Positions 35,648-44,941 of a stretch of 53,242 nucleotides of DNA are shown here, one piece after another; within the stretch, counting starts at the first letter, position 1, and each line of letters starts with the position of its first letter. Origin of the DNA: Cereibacter ovatus (GTDB lineage: Bacteria > Pseudomonadota > Alphaproteobacteria > Rhodobacterales > Rhodobacteraceae); assembly GCF_900207575.1 (NCBI RefSeq), contig NZ_OAOQ01000022.1:1-53242 (forward strand). The letters run 5' to 3'. The notes beneath the pieces were generated by a model. The model saw only the letters and a list, made by a program, of their open reading frames with translations, did not search any database and was not told the origin of the DNA. Made by a program: the position numbers and the translations under genes.

Positions 35648-38049
35648 GCCTTGGCGCCCCCCTGCCCCATGATGCCGCCCACCTGCATGTCACCGGCAGC
35701 GCGCGCTATGTCGATGACATTCCCTGCCCTCAGGGCACATTGCATCTGGCCTTCGGCCTGTCGCCCGCAGCGCATGGCGAGATCCTCGGCCTGGATCTGA
35801 ACGCGGTGCGGGCCGCGCCGGGGGTGGTCGCAGTCATCGGACCGGCCGATCTGGACCCGATGCCCGACTGTTCGCCCTCGATCCATGACGAGCCGCTGCT
35901 GGCGCAAGGGCGCGTTCACTACGCGGGCCAGCCGATGTTTCTGGTGGTGGCGGAAAATCATCTGGCCGCCCGCCGCGCCGCCCGACTGGGCCGGCCCGAC
36001 ATCCGCCCCCTGTCCGCGATCCTGACCGTCGATCAGGCGCTGGCCGCCGGCAGCCATTTCGAGGGTGGCCCGGTGATCTGGGAAAAGGGCTGCGCCGCCG
36101 CCGCCATCGCCGCCGCTGTGCGATCGGTCGAAGGCCGGATCGAGATAGGCGGGCAAGAGCATTTCTATCTGGAAGGCCAGGCCGCCCTTGCCCTGCCGCA
36201 AGAGGGCGGCGAGATGCACATCCATGCCTCGACCCAGCACCCGACCGAGGTGCAGCACAAGGTGGCCGATGCGCTTGGCCTGCCGATGGGCGCGGTGCGG
36301 GTCGAGGTACGCCGCATGGGCGGCGCCTTCGGCGGCAAGGAAAGTCAGGCGAACGCGCTGGCCATCGCCTGCGCGGTGGCGGCGCGGGCGACGGGGCGGC
36401 CCTGCAAGATGCGCTATGACCGCGACGACGACATGGTGATCACCGGAAAGCGGCACGATCTGCGCATCGACTATCGCGCGGGCTTTGACAGCGACGGCCG
36501 GCTGACGGGGGTCGAGTTCCGCCATCTCTTGCGCTGCGGCTGGTCGCAGGATCTGTCTTTGCCGGTGGCGGATCGGGCGATGCTGCATGTCGACAACGCC
36601 TATTTCCTGCCCGCGGTGCGGATCGAAAGCCACCGGCTGCGCACCAACACCCAAAGCGCCACCGCCTTTCGCGGTTTCGGCGGGCCGCAGGGGATGCTTG
36701 GGATCGAGCGGGTGATGGATCATGTGGCATTTGCGCTGGGTCGCGATCCATTGGATGTGCGGCGGGTGAATTTCTACCGTGGCGTGGGAGCGGTGGGGGA
36801 TGCGCCCGGGGACGCCCCGGGGCGCTGCCCCGGACCCCGGGATATTTCTGCCAGAATGAAAGAGGGCGCGGGCGGGCTTTTGGTTGAGAGCGCGGGTGCG
36901 GCGCCGCGCGGGGTTCAGACGACGCCGTATCACATGCCGGTCGAGGATTTTGTGGCCGACGCGATGGTGGCGGCGCTGGCCAAGCGGGCCGATTACGCGG
37001 GCCGTCGGGCCGAGATTGCAGAGTGGAACCGGGGGGCTACGGTTCTGAAGCGGGGGATTGCGCTGACGCCGGTGAAGTTCGGGATCTCGTTCACGCTGAC
37101 CTGGCTGAATCAGGCCGGGGCGTTGGTGCATGTCTATCAGGATGGTTCGGTGCAGGTGAACCATGGCGGAACCGAGATGGGGCAAGGTCTGTTCCGCAAG
37201 GTGGCGCAGGTGGCGGCGGACGAGTTCGGGCTGCCGATCGGGGCGGTTCGGATCACCGCGACCGATACCGGAAAGGTGCCGAATACCTCGGCCACGGCGG
37301 CCTCGTCGGGGTCGGATCTGAACGGGATGGCGGTTCGGGCCGCTTGTGAGGTGCTGCGCGGGCGCATGGCCGGGATGTTGGCTGCGCGTCATCAGGCGGA
37401 GGTGGCGGATGTGATCTTTGCCGATGGGCGGGTGCGGGTTGCGGGGGCGGATTACGGTTTTGCCGAGGTAGCCGCGATGGCCTATCAGGCGCGGGTGTCG
37501 CTGTCGGCAACGGGGCATTACCGGACGCCCAAGATTGTGTGGGACCGGGAAAAGGGATGCGGGCGGCCGTTTTTGTATTTCGCCTATGGGGTGGCGGTGT
37601 CCGAGGTCGTGATCGACCGCCTGACCGGCGAGAACCGCATTCTGCGGGTCGACATCCTGCATGACACCGGGGCCAGTCTGAACCCGGCCATCGACATCGG
37701 CCAGATCGAGGGCGGGTTCGTGCAGGGGGCGGGCTGGTTGACGATGGAGGAGTTGGTCTGGGACGATCAGGGTCGGCTGCGGACCCATGCGCCTTCGACC
37801 TACAAGATCCCCGCCTGTTCCGACCGGCCCGATGTGTTCAATGTGGATCTTTGGGATCAGCCGAACCGCGAAGACACGGTGGGGCGATCAAAGGCGGTGG
37901 GAGAGCCGCCGTTCATGCTGGGGATCTCGGTTCTGATGGCGGTGTCGGATGCGGTGGCGGCCTGTGGCGATGGCTCGGTCTATCCGGGGCTGGATGCGCC
38001 GGCCACGCCCGAGCGGGTTCTGATGGCGGTGAGGCGGCAGGGTGGCTGA
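35644..38049 (+). CDS. xdhB: Xanthine dehydrogenase large (molybdopterin) subunit XdhB
   Basis: The 801-aa subunit binds the molybdenum cofactor and oxidises hypoxanthine and xanthine to urate. Recognised blocks are GSARYVDDIP near the start, GGAFGGKESQANALA at about 223-237, FRGFGGPQGM at about 343-352, HGGTEMGQG and, near the end, VGEPPFMLG containing the catalytic glutamate. At about residues 383-410 the family sequence is interrupted by a Pro/Gly/Arg-rich segment encoded by a repeat (36790-36875). The ATG overlaps the xdhA stop (ATGA), and the stop overlaps xdhC by 8 bases. The insert lies between conserved blocks, so activity may be retained. Confidence 0.95.
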   Translation: MSLGAPLPHDAAHLHVTGSARYVDDIPCPQGTLHLAFGLSPAAHGEILGLDLNAVRAAPGVVAVIGPADLDPMPDCSPSIHDEPLLAQGRVHYAGQPMFLVVAENHLAARRAARLGRPDIRPLSAILTVDQALAAGSHFEGGPVIWEKGCAAAAIAAAVRSVEGRIEIGGQEHFYLEGQAALALPQEGGEMHIHASTQHPTEVQHKVADALGLPMGAVRVEVRRMGGAFGGKESQANALAIACAVAARATGRPCKMRYDRDDDMVITGKRHDLRIDYRAGFDSDGRLTGVEFRHLLRCGWSQDLSLPVADRAMLHVDNAYFLPAVRIESHRLRTNTQSATAFRGFGGPQGMLGIERVMDHVAFALGRDPLDVRRVNFYRGVGAVGDAPGDAPGRCPGPRDISARMKEGAGGLLVESAGAAPRGVQTTPYHMPVEDFVADAMVAALAKRADYAGRRAEIAEWNRGATVLKRGIALTPVKFGISFTLTWLNQAGALVHVYQDGSVQVNHGGTEMGQGLFRKVAQVAADEFGLPIGAVRITATDTGKVPNTSATAASSGSDLNGMAVRAACEVLRGRMAGMLAARHQAEVADVIFADGRVRVAGADYGFAEVAAMAYQARVSLSATGHYRTPKIVWDREKGCGRPFLYFAYGVAVSEVVIDRLTGENRILRVDILHDTGASLNPAIDIGQIEGGFVQGAGWLTMEELVWDDQGRLRTHAPSTYKIPACSDRPDVFNVDLWDQPNREDTVGRSKAVGEPPFMLGISVLMAVSDAVAACGDGSVYPGLDAPATPERVLMAVRRQGG
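36790..36875 (-). repeat. GC-rich interspersed repeat inserted in frame in xdhB
   Basis: On the minus strand TTTCATTCTGGCAGAAATAT (complement of 36842-36861) continues into CCCGGGG and a GC-rich inverted stretch. It is the same element as in xdhA, in opposite orientation, and is read through as DAPGRCPGPRDISARMKEG without a stop. Confidence 0.75.
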
Positions 38050-38977
38050 GGGGTTCGACCTTGACGGGGTGCGCGCCGCGGTGGCCGCGCAGGGCCGGGT
38101 GGCGCGGATCGTGGTGGCCGCCTGCGAGGGATCGGCCCCGCGCGAGGTGGGGGCGGCGATGCTGGTCTGGGCGGGCGGCAGTTCCGGGACCATCGGCGGC
38201 GGCGCGCTGGAATGGCAAGCCATGGCGCGGGCGCGCGATCTGGTGGGGGGGGCGCGGCTGGACCGGGTGGCGCTGGGGCCGGGTCTGGGCCAGTGTTGCG
38301 GCGGGGCGGTCACGTTGTTGACCGAAGTTTTCGGGTCGGAGGATGTGGCGCGGCTTTCGGGGCCAGTGATTGCGCGCAGCGTAACGGGGGCTGCGATGCC
38401 GTTGGCGGTCCGGCGTCTTCTGGCGCGGGCGCGGGCCGAGGGGGTATTGCCTGTGTCGCAGTTTCTGGCCGGCTGGATGGTCGAGCCTGCGGCCCGGCCC
38501 GGCCGGCCGGTCTGGGTCTGGGGCGCGGGGCATGTCGGGCGGGCCGTGGTCTCGGCCTTGGCGCCGCTGCCGGATCTGGATGTCACATGGATCGATGCGG
38601 GGCGCGACCGCTTTCCCGACGCCCTGCCCGACCGCGTCACGCCGCTATGGGCCCACCGGCCCGAGGATCTGGTGGCCCATGCCCCGGCCGCAGCCGAGCA
38701 TCTGGTTCTGACCTATTCCCACGCTCTGGATCTGGAACTTTGCCATCGGATCATGGCACAGGGGTTCCGCAGGCTGGGGCTGATCGGCTCGGCCACCAAG
38801 GCCGCGCGGTTTCGCGCGCGGCTGCGTGCGCTCGGCCATCCCGAGGCGCTGGTGGCGCGGCTGGTCTGCCCCATCGGCGACAAGGGGCTTGGCAAGCATC
38901 CGCAGGCGATCGCACTTGGCATCGCGGTGGATCTGCTGAAGGAAAATGGGCAGAGACGGGCGGAGATCGCGTCATGA
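38042..38977 (+). CDS. xdhC: Xanthine dehydrogenase accessory protein XdhC
   Basis: XdhC delivers and sulfurates the molybdenum cofactor for insertion into XdhB. This 311-aa protein has the family N-terminal block (ACEGSAPREVGAAMLV and GTIGGGALEW), the cysteine motif GQCCGGAV at about 81-88, and a C-terminal Rossmann domain opening GAGHVGRAVVSAL with a later GLIGSATKAARF. The GTG start overlaps xdhB by 8 bases, and the stop overlaps the ABC ATPase gene by 4 bases. This tight coupling ties cofactor insertion to both the enzyme and the purine transporter. Confidence 0.94.
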   Translation: MAEGFDLDGVRAAVAAQGRVARIVVAACEGSAPREVGAAMLVWAGGSSGTIGGGALEWQAMARARDLVGGARLDRVALGPGLGQCCGGAVTLLTEVFGSEDVARLSGPVIARSVTGAAMPLAVRRLLARARAEGVLPVSQFLAGWMVEPAARPGRPVWVWGAGHVGRAVVSALAPLPDLDVTWIDAGRDRFPDALPDRVTPLWAHRPEDLVAHAPAAAEHLVLTYSHALDLELCHRIMAQGFRRLGLIGSATKAARFRARLRALGHPEALVARLVCPIGDKGLGKHPQAIALGIAVDLLKENGQRRAEIAS

Positions 38978-40497
38978 CGGAACTTCTTCGGGTCGAGGGG
39001 GTGACGAAGGCCTATCCGGGCGTCGTCGCCAATGCGGACGTCTCTTTCGCGATCCGCGAAGGCGAGGTTCATGCGCTGCTGGGTGAGAACGGCGCCGGCA
39101 AGTCAACGCTCGTCAAGATGATCTATGGCCTTGTCCGGCCCGATCACGGCCGGATGTGGCTGCGCGGGCAGGACTATGCCCCGCAGGAACCGCGCGAGGC
39201 CCGCGCCGCCGGTGTGGGCATGGTGTTTCAACATTTCAGCCTGTTCGAGGCGCTGTCCGTCGCGGAAAACGTGGCGCTGGGGATGGAATCGCCACCGCGG
39301 CTGGGCGATCTGGCCGCCCGTATCCGGCAGGTGTCCGAGGAATACGGCCTGCCGCTCGATCCGTCGCGGATGGTGGGCGACCTGTCGGCGGGCGAACGCC
39401 AACGGGTCGAGATCATCCGCTGCCTGCTGCAAGACCCTCGCCTTCTGATCATGGACGAGCCGACCAGCGTGCTGACCCCGCAAGAGGTGGAAATCCTGTT
39501 CCAGACCCTGCGTCAGCTTGCGGCCGAGGGCACGGCGATCCTTTACATCAGTCACAAGCTTGAGGAAATCCGCGCCTTGTGTGACACGGCGACGATCCTG
39601 CGCCGGGGCCGCGTGGTCGCCACCTGCATCCCGCGCGACCGCTCGGCCCGCGAGATGGCCGAGTTGATGGTGGGCGCGGTCCTGACCCCGCCCGAGCGTC
39701 ACGGCCGGCCGGCGGGCGAGGTCGCGCTTGAGGTGGCGGGCCTGTCGGTCGCCTCGCCGATCCCGTTCGGCACCGCGCTGAAGGACGTGGGCTTTTCCGT
39801 CACCCGCAGCGAGGTTCTGGGCATCGCGGGCGTTGCCGGCAACGGGCAGGACGAATTGCTGCTGGCGTTGTCGGGCGAGTTGAAGGCACCACGCGATGCG
39901 GTGCGCATCGCCGGCCGCGGGGTGGGCGATCAGGGGCCGAACGCGCGGCGGGCGCTGGGGCTGGTGGCGGCGCCGGAAGAACGGCTGGGCCATGCCGCGG
40001 CGCCCGACATGAGCCTTGTGGAAAACGCGCTGCTGTCGGGGATGGTGCGCAAGCGGCTGGTGCGGCGGGGGTTCATCGACTGGGGCGCGACGCGCGCCTT
40101 TGCGCAGGCGATCGTGGCGGCATTTGACGTGCGCACGCCCGGCACCTTTGTCGCAGCGCGGGCGCTGTCGGGCGGCAACCTTCAGAAGTTCGTGGTCGGC
40201 CGGGAATTGTCGCAAGAGCCGTCGGTCATCGTCATCAATCAGCCGACATGGGGGGTCGATGCCTCGGCGGCGGCGGCGATCCGGCAGGCGATTCTGGATT
40301 GCGCAGCGGCGGGGGCGGCGGTGGTGGTCATCAGTCAGGATCTTGACGAGCTGCTGGAAATCGCCGACCGCTTCTCGGCGCTGAACGAGGGGCGGATGAG
40401 TCCGCCCCGGCCGACACAGGGTCTGACCATCGAAGAGATCGGGCTGATGATGGGCGGCGCACACGGGATGGAGGTGGCCCACCATGCTCATGCTTGA
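38974..40497 (+). CDS. ABC transporter ATPase of a BMP-type nucleoside/purine importer
   Basis: The 507-aa protein has two ABC ATPase halves. The first has Walker A GENGAGKS at about 36-43, signature LSAGERQRVEI and Walker B LLIMDEPTSV. The second has a degenerate Walker A (GVAGNGQDELL), signature LSGGNLQKFV and Walker B IVINQPTWGVD with Asn-Gln replacing Asp-Glu. Such asymmetry is usual in the YufO/RbsA-like ATPases of BMP-family nucleoside transporters. The true start is the ATG at 38974 overlapping the xdhC stop; a much longer open frame through xdhC is spurious. Location directly after xdhABC suggests uptake of purine nucleosides or xanthine-type substrates. Confidence 0.93.
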   Translation: MTELLRVEGVTKAYPGVVANADVSFAIREGEVHALLGENGAGKSTLVKMIYGLVRPDHGRMWLRGQDYAPQEPREARAAGVGMVFQHFSLFEALSVAENVALGMESPPRLGDLAARIRQVSEEYGLPLDPSRMVGDLSAGERQRVEIIRCLLQDPRLLIMDEPTSVLTPQEVEILFQTLRQLAAEGTAILYISHKLEEIRALCDTATILRRGRVVATCIPRDRSAREMAELMVGAVLTPPERHGRPAGEVALEVAGLSVASPIPFGTALKDVGFSVTRSEVLGIAGVAGNGQDELLLALSGELKAPRDAVRIAGRGVGDQGPNARRALGLVAAPEERLGHAAAPDMSLVENALLSGMVRKRLVRRGFIDWGATRAFAQAIVAAFDVRTPGTFVAARALSGGNLQKFVVGRELSQEPSVIVINQPTWGVDASAAAAIRQAILDCAAAGAAVVVISQDLDELLEIADRFSALNEGRMSPPRPTQGLTIEEIGLMMGGAHGMEVAHHAHA

Positions 40498-41566
40498 AAA
40501 GCGGCCCAGCCCGTCGCGGTTCTGGAACTGGGCGACGCCGGTCCTTGCGGTGGTGCTGACGATGCTGGCGGGCGGGCTGATGTTCGCGCTGCTGGGCAAA
40601 AGCCCGACCGAGGCGATCCGGACCATCTTCTGGGATCCGCTGTTCGGCGAATTCGCTTGGTATTTCCGCGGGCAACTGCTGGTGAAGGCGGGGCCGCTGA
40701 TCCTGATCGCGGTGGGGCTAAGCCTTGGATTTCGCGCAGGGATCTGGAACATTGGCGCCGAGGGTCAGTATATCATGGGCGCGATCTTCGGCGCTGCGGC
40801 GGGGCTTGCGCTTTATCCCGCCGACAGCCGGCTGATCTTTCCGCTGATGGTGGTGGCCGGCGCTTTCGGCGGCTGGCTGTGGGCGATGATCCCGGCGATC
40901 CTTCGGACCCGTTTCCGCACCAATGAGATTCTTGTCTCGTTGCTGCTGGTCTATGTCGCGCAATCGATTCTGGCCAGCATGGCGCTGGGGGCGTTGCGCA
41001 ACCCCGATGGCGGCGGCTTTCCCGGATCGCGCAACCTGTCGCAATGGGCCTCGTCTGCGAACCCGGAGCTGATTGCGGGCACCGGGATGCACTGGGGCGT
41101 GGTGGCGGCAATGGCCGCGGTGATCGCGGCCCATGTGCTGCTTCAGCGCCATATCCTTGGCTTTCACATCCGGCTGGCGGGACAGGCGCCAAGGGCCGCG
41201 CGATTTGCCGGGGTCTCGCCCGGGCGGCTGGTGCTGCTGTGCATGGGGATCTCTGGTGGGCTGGCCGGGCTGGCCGGCATGTTCGAGGTGACGGGACCGG
41301 CCGGCCAGATCCAGATCGACTTTGCGTCCGGCTATGGGTTCACCGCGATCATCGTGGCCTTTCTGGGCCGGCTGAACCCGGTGGGCATCCTGCTGGCGGG
41401 GCTTCTGATGGCGCTGACCTATGTCGGCGGCGACAATGCCGCAACCAACCTTGGCCTGCCTGCGGCCTCGATCCAGGCGTTTCAGGGGATGCTGCTGTTC
41501 TTCCTGCTGGCGCTGGATCTGTTGTCGAACTACCGCATCCGGCTTACCCGGAAGGAAGCAGCCTGA
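40484..41566 (+). CDS. ABC transporter permease (BMP-type importer)
   Basis: The 360-aa membrane protein has about nine to ten hydrophobic segments and the YufP/RbsC-type permease motif GIWNIGAEGQYIMGA at about 87-101. It begins inside the membrane-facing N-terminus typical of the subfamily (WATPVLAVVLTMLAGGLMFA). It overlaps the ATPase gene by 14 bases and the second permease by one base (TGATG). Together the two permeases form the channel. Substrate specificity is inferred only from the operon. Confidence 0.93.
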   Translation: MLMLEKRPSPSRFWNWATPVLAVVLTMLAGGLMFALLGKSPTEAIRTIFWDPLFGEFAWYFRGQLLVKAGPLILIAVGLSLGFRAGIWNIGAEGQYIMGAIFGAAAGLALYPADSRLIFPLMVVAGAFGGWLWAMIPAILRTRFRTNEILVSLLLVYVAQSILASMALGALRNPDGGGFPGSRNLSQWASSANPELIAGTGMHWGVVAAMAAVIAAHVLLQRHILGFHIRLAGQAPRAARFAGVSPGRLVLLCMGISGGLAGLAGMFEVTGPAGQIQIDFASGYGFTAIIVAFLGRLNPVGILLAGLLMALTYVGGDNAATNLGLPAASIQAFQGMLLFFLLALDLLSNYRIRLTRKEAA

Positions 41567-42498
41567 TGGACCTTCTTGGAGGCATCAATCCCGCCGTCCT
41601 TGTGGCTTCGCTGATGATGGCCTCGGTGCCGATCATCTTCGCGGCGATCGGGGAACTGGTGGTCGAGAAATCCGGCGTTCTGAACCTCGGCGTCGAGGGG
41701 ATGATGATCATCGGCGCGATCTGCGGCTTTGCCGTGGCGGTGGAAACCGGCAGCCCGGTGCTGGGCTTTGTCGGTGGCGCGCTGGGGGGGGCCACGCTCA
41801 GCCTGATCTTCGCGCTGCTGACGCAGTTCCTGATGGCCAATCAGGTGGCCACGGGGCTGGCGCTGACGCTGTTCGGGCTGGGCCTGTCCAGCCTGATCGG
41901 GCAGGGTTATGTGGGGGTGAAGCCGCCGCCAGTGGACCGGCTTGACCTTGGGCCGCTGTCAGACCTGCCGGTGCTGGGCACGATCCTGTTTCACCACGAT
42001 CTGATGGTCTATCTGTCCATCGCCGCGGTGGTCGCGGTCTGGGCGGTGATGCACCACACCCGCGCGGGTCTGGTTCTGCGCGCGGTGGGCGAAAACCACG
42101 ACGCAGCCCATGCGCTTGGCTATCACGTCATCCGTATCCGGGTGCTGGCGATCCTGTTCGGCGGTGCGATGGCGGGGCTGGGCGGGGCCTATCTCAGCCT
42201 GATCCGGGTGCCGCAATGGACCGATGGCATCACATCGGGCGCGGGATGGATCGCGCTGGCCATCGTGGTCTTTGCCGGCTGGCGGCCGGGGCGTGTCCTG
42301 CTGGGCGCCTATCTTTTCGGCGGCATCACCGTCCTTCAGTTGAACCTGCAAGCGGCTGGCGCGCGGATTCCGGTGCAATACTTGTCCATGTCGCCCTATC
42401 TGATAACGATCCTTGTGCTGGTCATCATGTCGGCCGACCGGCGCCGGATCGCTTCGGCGCCGGCGTCGCTGGGCAGGACCTTCCACGCCTCGCGCTGA
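41566..42498 (+). CDS. ABC transporter permease (BMP-type importer), second subunit
   Basis: This 310-aa permease is the partner of the previous one. It has about eight to nine membrane helices and the conserved segment KSGVLNLGVEGMMIIGAICG at about 34-53. A second family mark is RAVGENHDAAHALGYHV at about 173-189. Its ATG shares one base with the preceding stop codon. It is followed 48 bases later by the substrate-binding protein. Confidence 0.93.
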   Translation: MDLLGGINPAVLVASLMMASVPIIFAAIGELVVEKSGVLNLGVEGMMIIGAICGFAVAVETGSPVLGFVGGALGGATLSLIFALLTQFLMANQVATGLALTLFGLGLSSLIGQGYVGVKPPPVDRLDLGPLSDLPVLGTILFHHDLMVYLSIAAVVAVWAVMHHTRAGLVLRAVGENHDAAHALGYHVIRIRVLAILFGGAMAGLGGAYLSLIRVPQWTDGITSGAGWIALAIVVFAGWRPGRVLLGAYLFGGITVLQLNLQAAGARIPVQYLSMSPYLITILVLVIMSADRRRIASAPASLGRTFHASR

Positions 42499-42546
42499 GG
42501 CACGCACTACCGGCCGGGCGACCGGCCCATTCAGGGAGCACTACCA

Positions 42547-43638
42547 ATGGATCGCAGAACGCTTCTCGCCGGCGCCGCCTCGGGGCTGGCGCTGTCGCTG
42601 GCCGGTCGGACCGCGCTGGCGCAGGCGAAAGAGAAGGTGAAGGTCGGCTTTGTCTTCGTCGGCCCGATCGGCGACGGCGGCTGGACCTTCCAGCACAACG
42701 AAGGCCGTCTGGCCGTCGAAAAGGAATATGGCGACCGGGTCGAGACGATCTATCAGGAAAGCGTGCCCGAAGGATCGGACGCCGAACGGGTGCTGACCCA
42801 GATGGTGCTGGCCGGTTGCGACATCATCTTCACCACCTCGTTTGGCTACATGGATGCGACCAACGCCGTCGCCGCCAAGTTCCCGAACGTGAAGTTCGAA
42901 CACTGCACCGGCTTCAAGCGCGACCATGCGAACGTCGCGACCTATAACGCCCGCTTCTACGAAGGCCGCGCGGTCTGCGGCACCATCGCGGGCATGATGA
43001 CCAAATCGAACAAGATCGGCTATATCGGCTCTTACCCGATCCCCGAGGTGGTTCAGGGCATCAACGCATCCTTCATCCATGCGAAGAAGGTCAACCCGGA
43101 CGTCACGATCTCGGTCGTCTGGGCCTACACCTGGTTCGACCCGGCGAAAGAGGCCGACGCCGCCAAGGCGCTGATCGAACAGGGCGTCGACGTGATCCTT
43201 GCCCATACCGATTCGACCGCGCCGCTGGCCGAGGCCGCCAAGACGCCGGGCGTGATCGGCTTTGGTCAGGCATCGGACATGGCGAATTACAAGCCCAGCC
43301 CCCGGGTGTCTTCGATCATCGACAACTGGGCGCCCTACTATGTGAAGCGCGTGGGCATGGTTCTGGACGGAACCTGGGCCAGCACTGACGCCTGGGAAGG
43401 CATCGCCGGTGGCGAGGTCCAAGTCGGTGAGATCACCGACGCCGTTCCCGCCGAGGTCAAGGCGAAAGCGATGGAAATCCACGACGCCATCGCCGCCGGC
43501 ACCTATCATCCCTTCACCGGGCCGCTGAACCGTCAGGACGGCAGCGCCTGGCTTGCCGAAGGTCAGGTCGCCTCGGACGGTGATCTGCTGGGCATGAACT
43601 TCTATGTCGAAGGCATCAGCGGCGAGATCCCGAAATAA
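42547..43638 (+). CDS. BMP family substrate-binding lipoprotein-like protein of the ABC importer
   Basis: This 363-aa periplasmic protein captures the substrate for the importer. It starts with a twin-arginine-type signal (MDRRTLLAGAASGLALSLAG, cleavage near AQA) and no lipobox cysteine. The mature part matches the BMP/PnrA family: VKVGFVFVGPIGDGGWTFQH, TSFGYMDATNAVAAKFPNVKF and GYIGSYPIPEVVQGINAS. PnrA-type proteins bind purine nucleosides; given the xdh genes, purine uptake for catabolism is likely here. GGGAG lies 8 bases before the ATG. A strong terminator follows at 43659. Confidence 0.93.
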   Translation: MDRRTLLAGAASGLALSLAGRTALAQAKEKVKVGFVFVGPIGDGGWTFQHNEGRLAVEKEYGDRVETIYQESVPEGSDAERVLTQMVLAGCDIIFTTSFGYMDATNAVAAKFPNVKFEHCTGFKRDHANVATYNARFYEGRAVCGTIAGMMTKSNKIGYIGSYPIPEVVQGINASFIHAKKVNPDVTISVVWAYTWFDPAKEADAAKALIEQGVDVILAHTDSTAPLAEAAKTPGVIGFGQASDMANYKPSPRVSSIIDNWAPYYVKRVGMVLDGTWASTDAWEGIAGGEVQVGEITDAVPAEVKAKAMEIHDAIAAGTYHPFTGPLNRQDGSAWLAEGQVASDGDLLGMNFYVEGISGEIPK

Positions 43639-43658
43639 GCCGCCCCTGACCTGAAACG

Positions 43659-43690
43659 AAGGCCCGGACCGACAACGGCCCGGGCCTTTT
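43659..43690 (+). terminator. Rho-independent terminator of the xdh-transporter operon
   Basis: AAGGCCCGG at 43659-43667 pairs perfectly with CCGGGCCTT at 43680-43688 around a 12-base loop and is followed by TT. It lies 21 bases after the stop of the binding-protein gene and marks the operon end. Confidence 0.85.
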
Positions 43691-43767
43691 GCTGTGCGCG
43701 GCGGCCGGTGACGGACCGCACCAGACACCCCCTTGCCAATCCCCGCGCGGCGGGTCAGCTTGCCGGC

Positions 43768-44838
43768 ATGGACAGCGATTTTCTTATCATCGGCGGGGGC
43801 ATTGCCGGCGTATCGGCCGCCGCCCGGCTTTCGGAACTGGGCTCGGTCACGCTGCTTGAGGCCGAGGATACGCTGGCGCATCACGCCTCCAGCCGGTCGG
43901 CGGCCCTGTATGAACCGCGCTATGGCCTTGCGCCGGTGGTCGAGCTGTCGCTGGCCTCGGGTGCGTTCTTTCATGCCGCCAAGGGCATCCTGTCGCCGCG
44001 CGGGATGATGGTCGTCGGCCGCGACGACGAACGTGATCGATTCATGGCCGAGACGCAGGCGATGCAGCTTGACGCCCTGTCACCGGCCGAGGCGCGCGCC
44101 ATCGTGCCGATCCTGGCGCCTGACGTGACGCTGGCGGCCCATGCCGCCCATGCCTGGGACATCGACACCGACCTGCTGCTGCAAGGCTTTGCCCGCGAGG
44201 CGAAGGCCCGCGGTGCCACGCTGCGCACCAAGGCGCGGGTGACCGCGATCGCCCATCAGGGCGGGCGCTGGCAGGTAACGGCGGATGAGGGCTACAGCGC
44301 CGGCGTTCTGGTCAATGCCGCCGGCGCCTGGGCCGATCAGGTGGCCAGGATGGCGGGGGTGGCCCCCCTTGGCCTGACCCCTCTGCGCCGATCCATGGCG
44401 CGGATTCCGGCGCCGGGCGGGCATGATGTGTCGGGCTGGCCGATGATCTTCGGTGTGGGCGAAAGCTGGTATGCCAAGCCCGACGCCGGCGCGCTGATCG
44501 TCTCGCCGGCCGAGGAACACCCGATGGAGCCGCACGACGCCTGGGCCGACGACATGGTTCTGGCCGAGGGCCTGGCGCGCTACGAAGAGATGGTGACCGA
44601 ACCCGTCACCCGGCTTCTGGCATCCTGGGCGGGGTTGCGCACCTTCGCCCCCGACCGGGTTCTGGTGATCGGCCCCGACCGCGCCCGGCCGGATTTCGTC
44701 TGGCTGGCGGGACAGGGCGGCTATGGTTTTCAGACCTGCCCGGCGGCAAGCCGCCTTGTCGCTGACCTGATCGGCGGCCGCGGAACGGACCTGTCCACCG
44801 CGCTGGTTGCGGCCCTGTCGCCGGCGCGCTTCGGCTGA
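43768..44838 (+). CDS. FAD-dependent oxidoreductase of the DAO (glycine/D-amino acid oxidase) family
   Basis: The 356-aa protein begins with a dinucleotide-binding Rossmann motif, DFLIIGGGIAGVSAAARL at about 4-21. It has the second FAD block VLVNAAGAWADQVARMAGV at about 194-212 and the terminal WLAGQGGYGFQTCPA at about 312-326. These are typical of DAO-family enzymes, which oxidise amines or amino acids with oxygen or a quinone; the substrate is not visible. ATG at 43768 places the Rossmann fold at the N-terminus; a GTG at 43708 is possible but lies close to the terminator. It is probably transcribed separately from the upstream operon. Confidence 0.9.
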   Translation: MDSDFLIIGGGIAGVSAAARLSELGSVTLLEAEDTLAHHASSRSAALYEPRYGLAPVVELSLASGAFFHAAKGILSPRGMMVVGRDDERDRFMAETQAMQLDALSPAEARAIVPILAPDVTLAAHAAHAWDIDTDLLLQGFAREAKARGATLRTKARVTAIAHQGGRWQVTADEGYSAGVLVNAAGAWADQVARMAGVAPLGLTPLRRSMARIPAPGGHDVSGWPMIFGVGESWYAKPDAGALIVSPAEEHPMEPHDAWADDMVLAEGLARYEEMVTEPVTRLLASWAGLRTFAPDRVLVIGPDRARPDFVWLAGQGGYGFQTCPAASRLVADLIGGRGTDLSTALVAALSPARFG

Positions 44839-44941
44839 CCCCGTGCGGCCGGCGCCCAAGGGGTGACAGCGGGGCGCATCTGCGCCACAGTCGGGGCTGT
44901 TCCCGCCCCCTGCCCCCCCTACCGATACCGACCGGAGCCCC

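Noticed and set aside
38212-38973. Extension of the ABC ATPase gene through xdhC
   Set aside because: The added part is Gly/Arg-rich nonsense; a normal ATPase start occurs at 38974 overlapping the xdhC stop.
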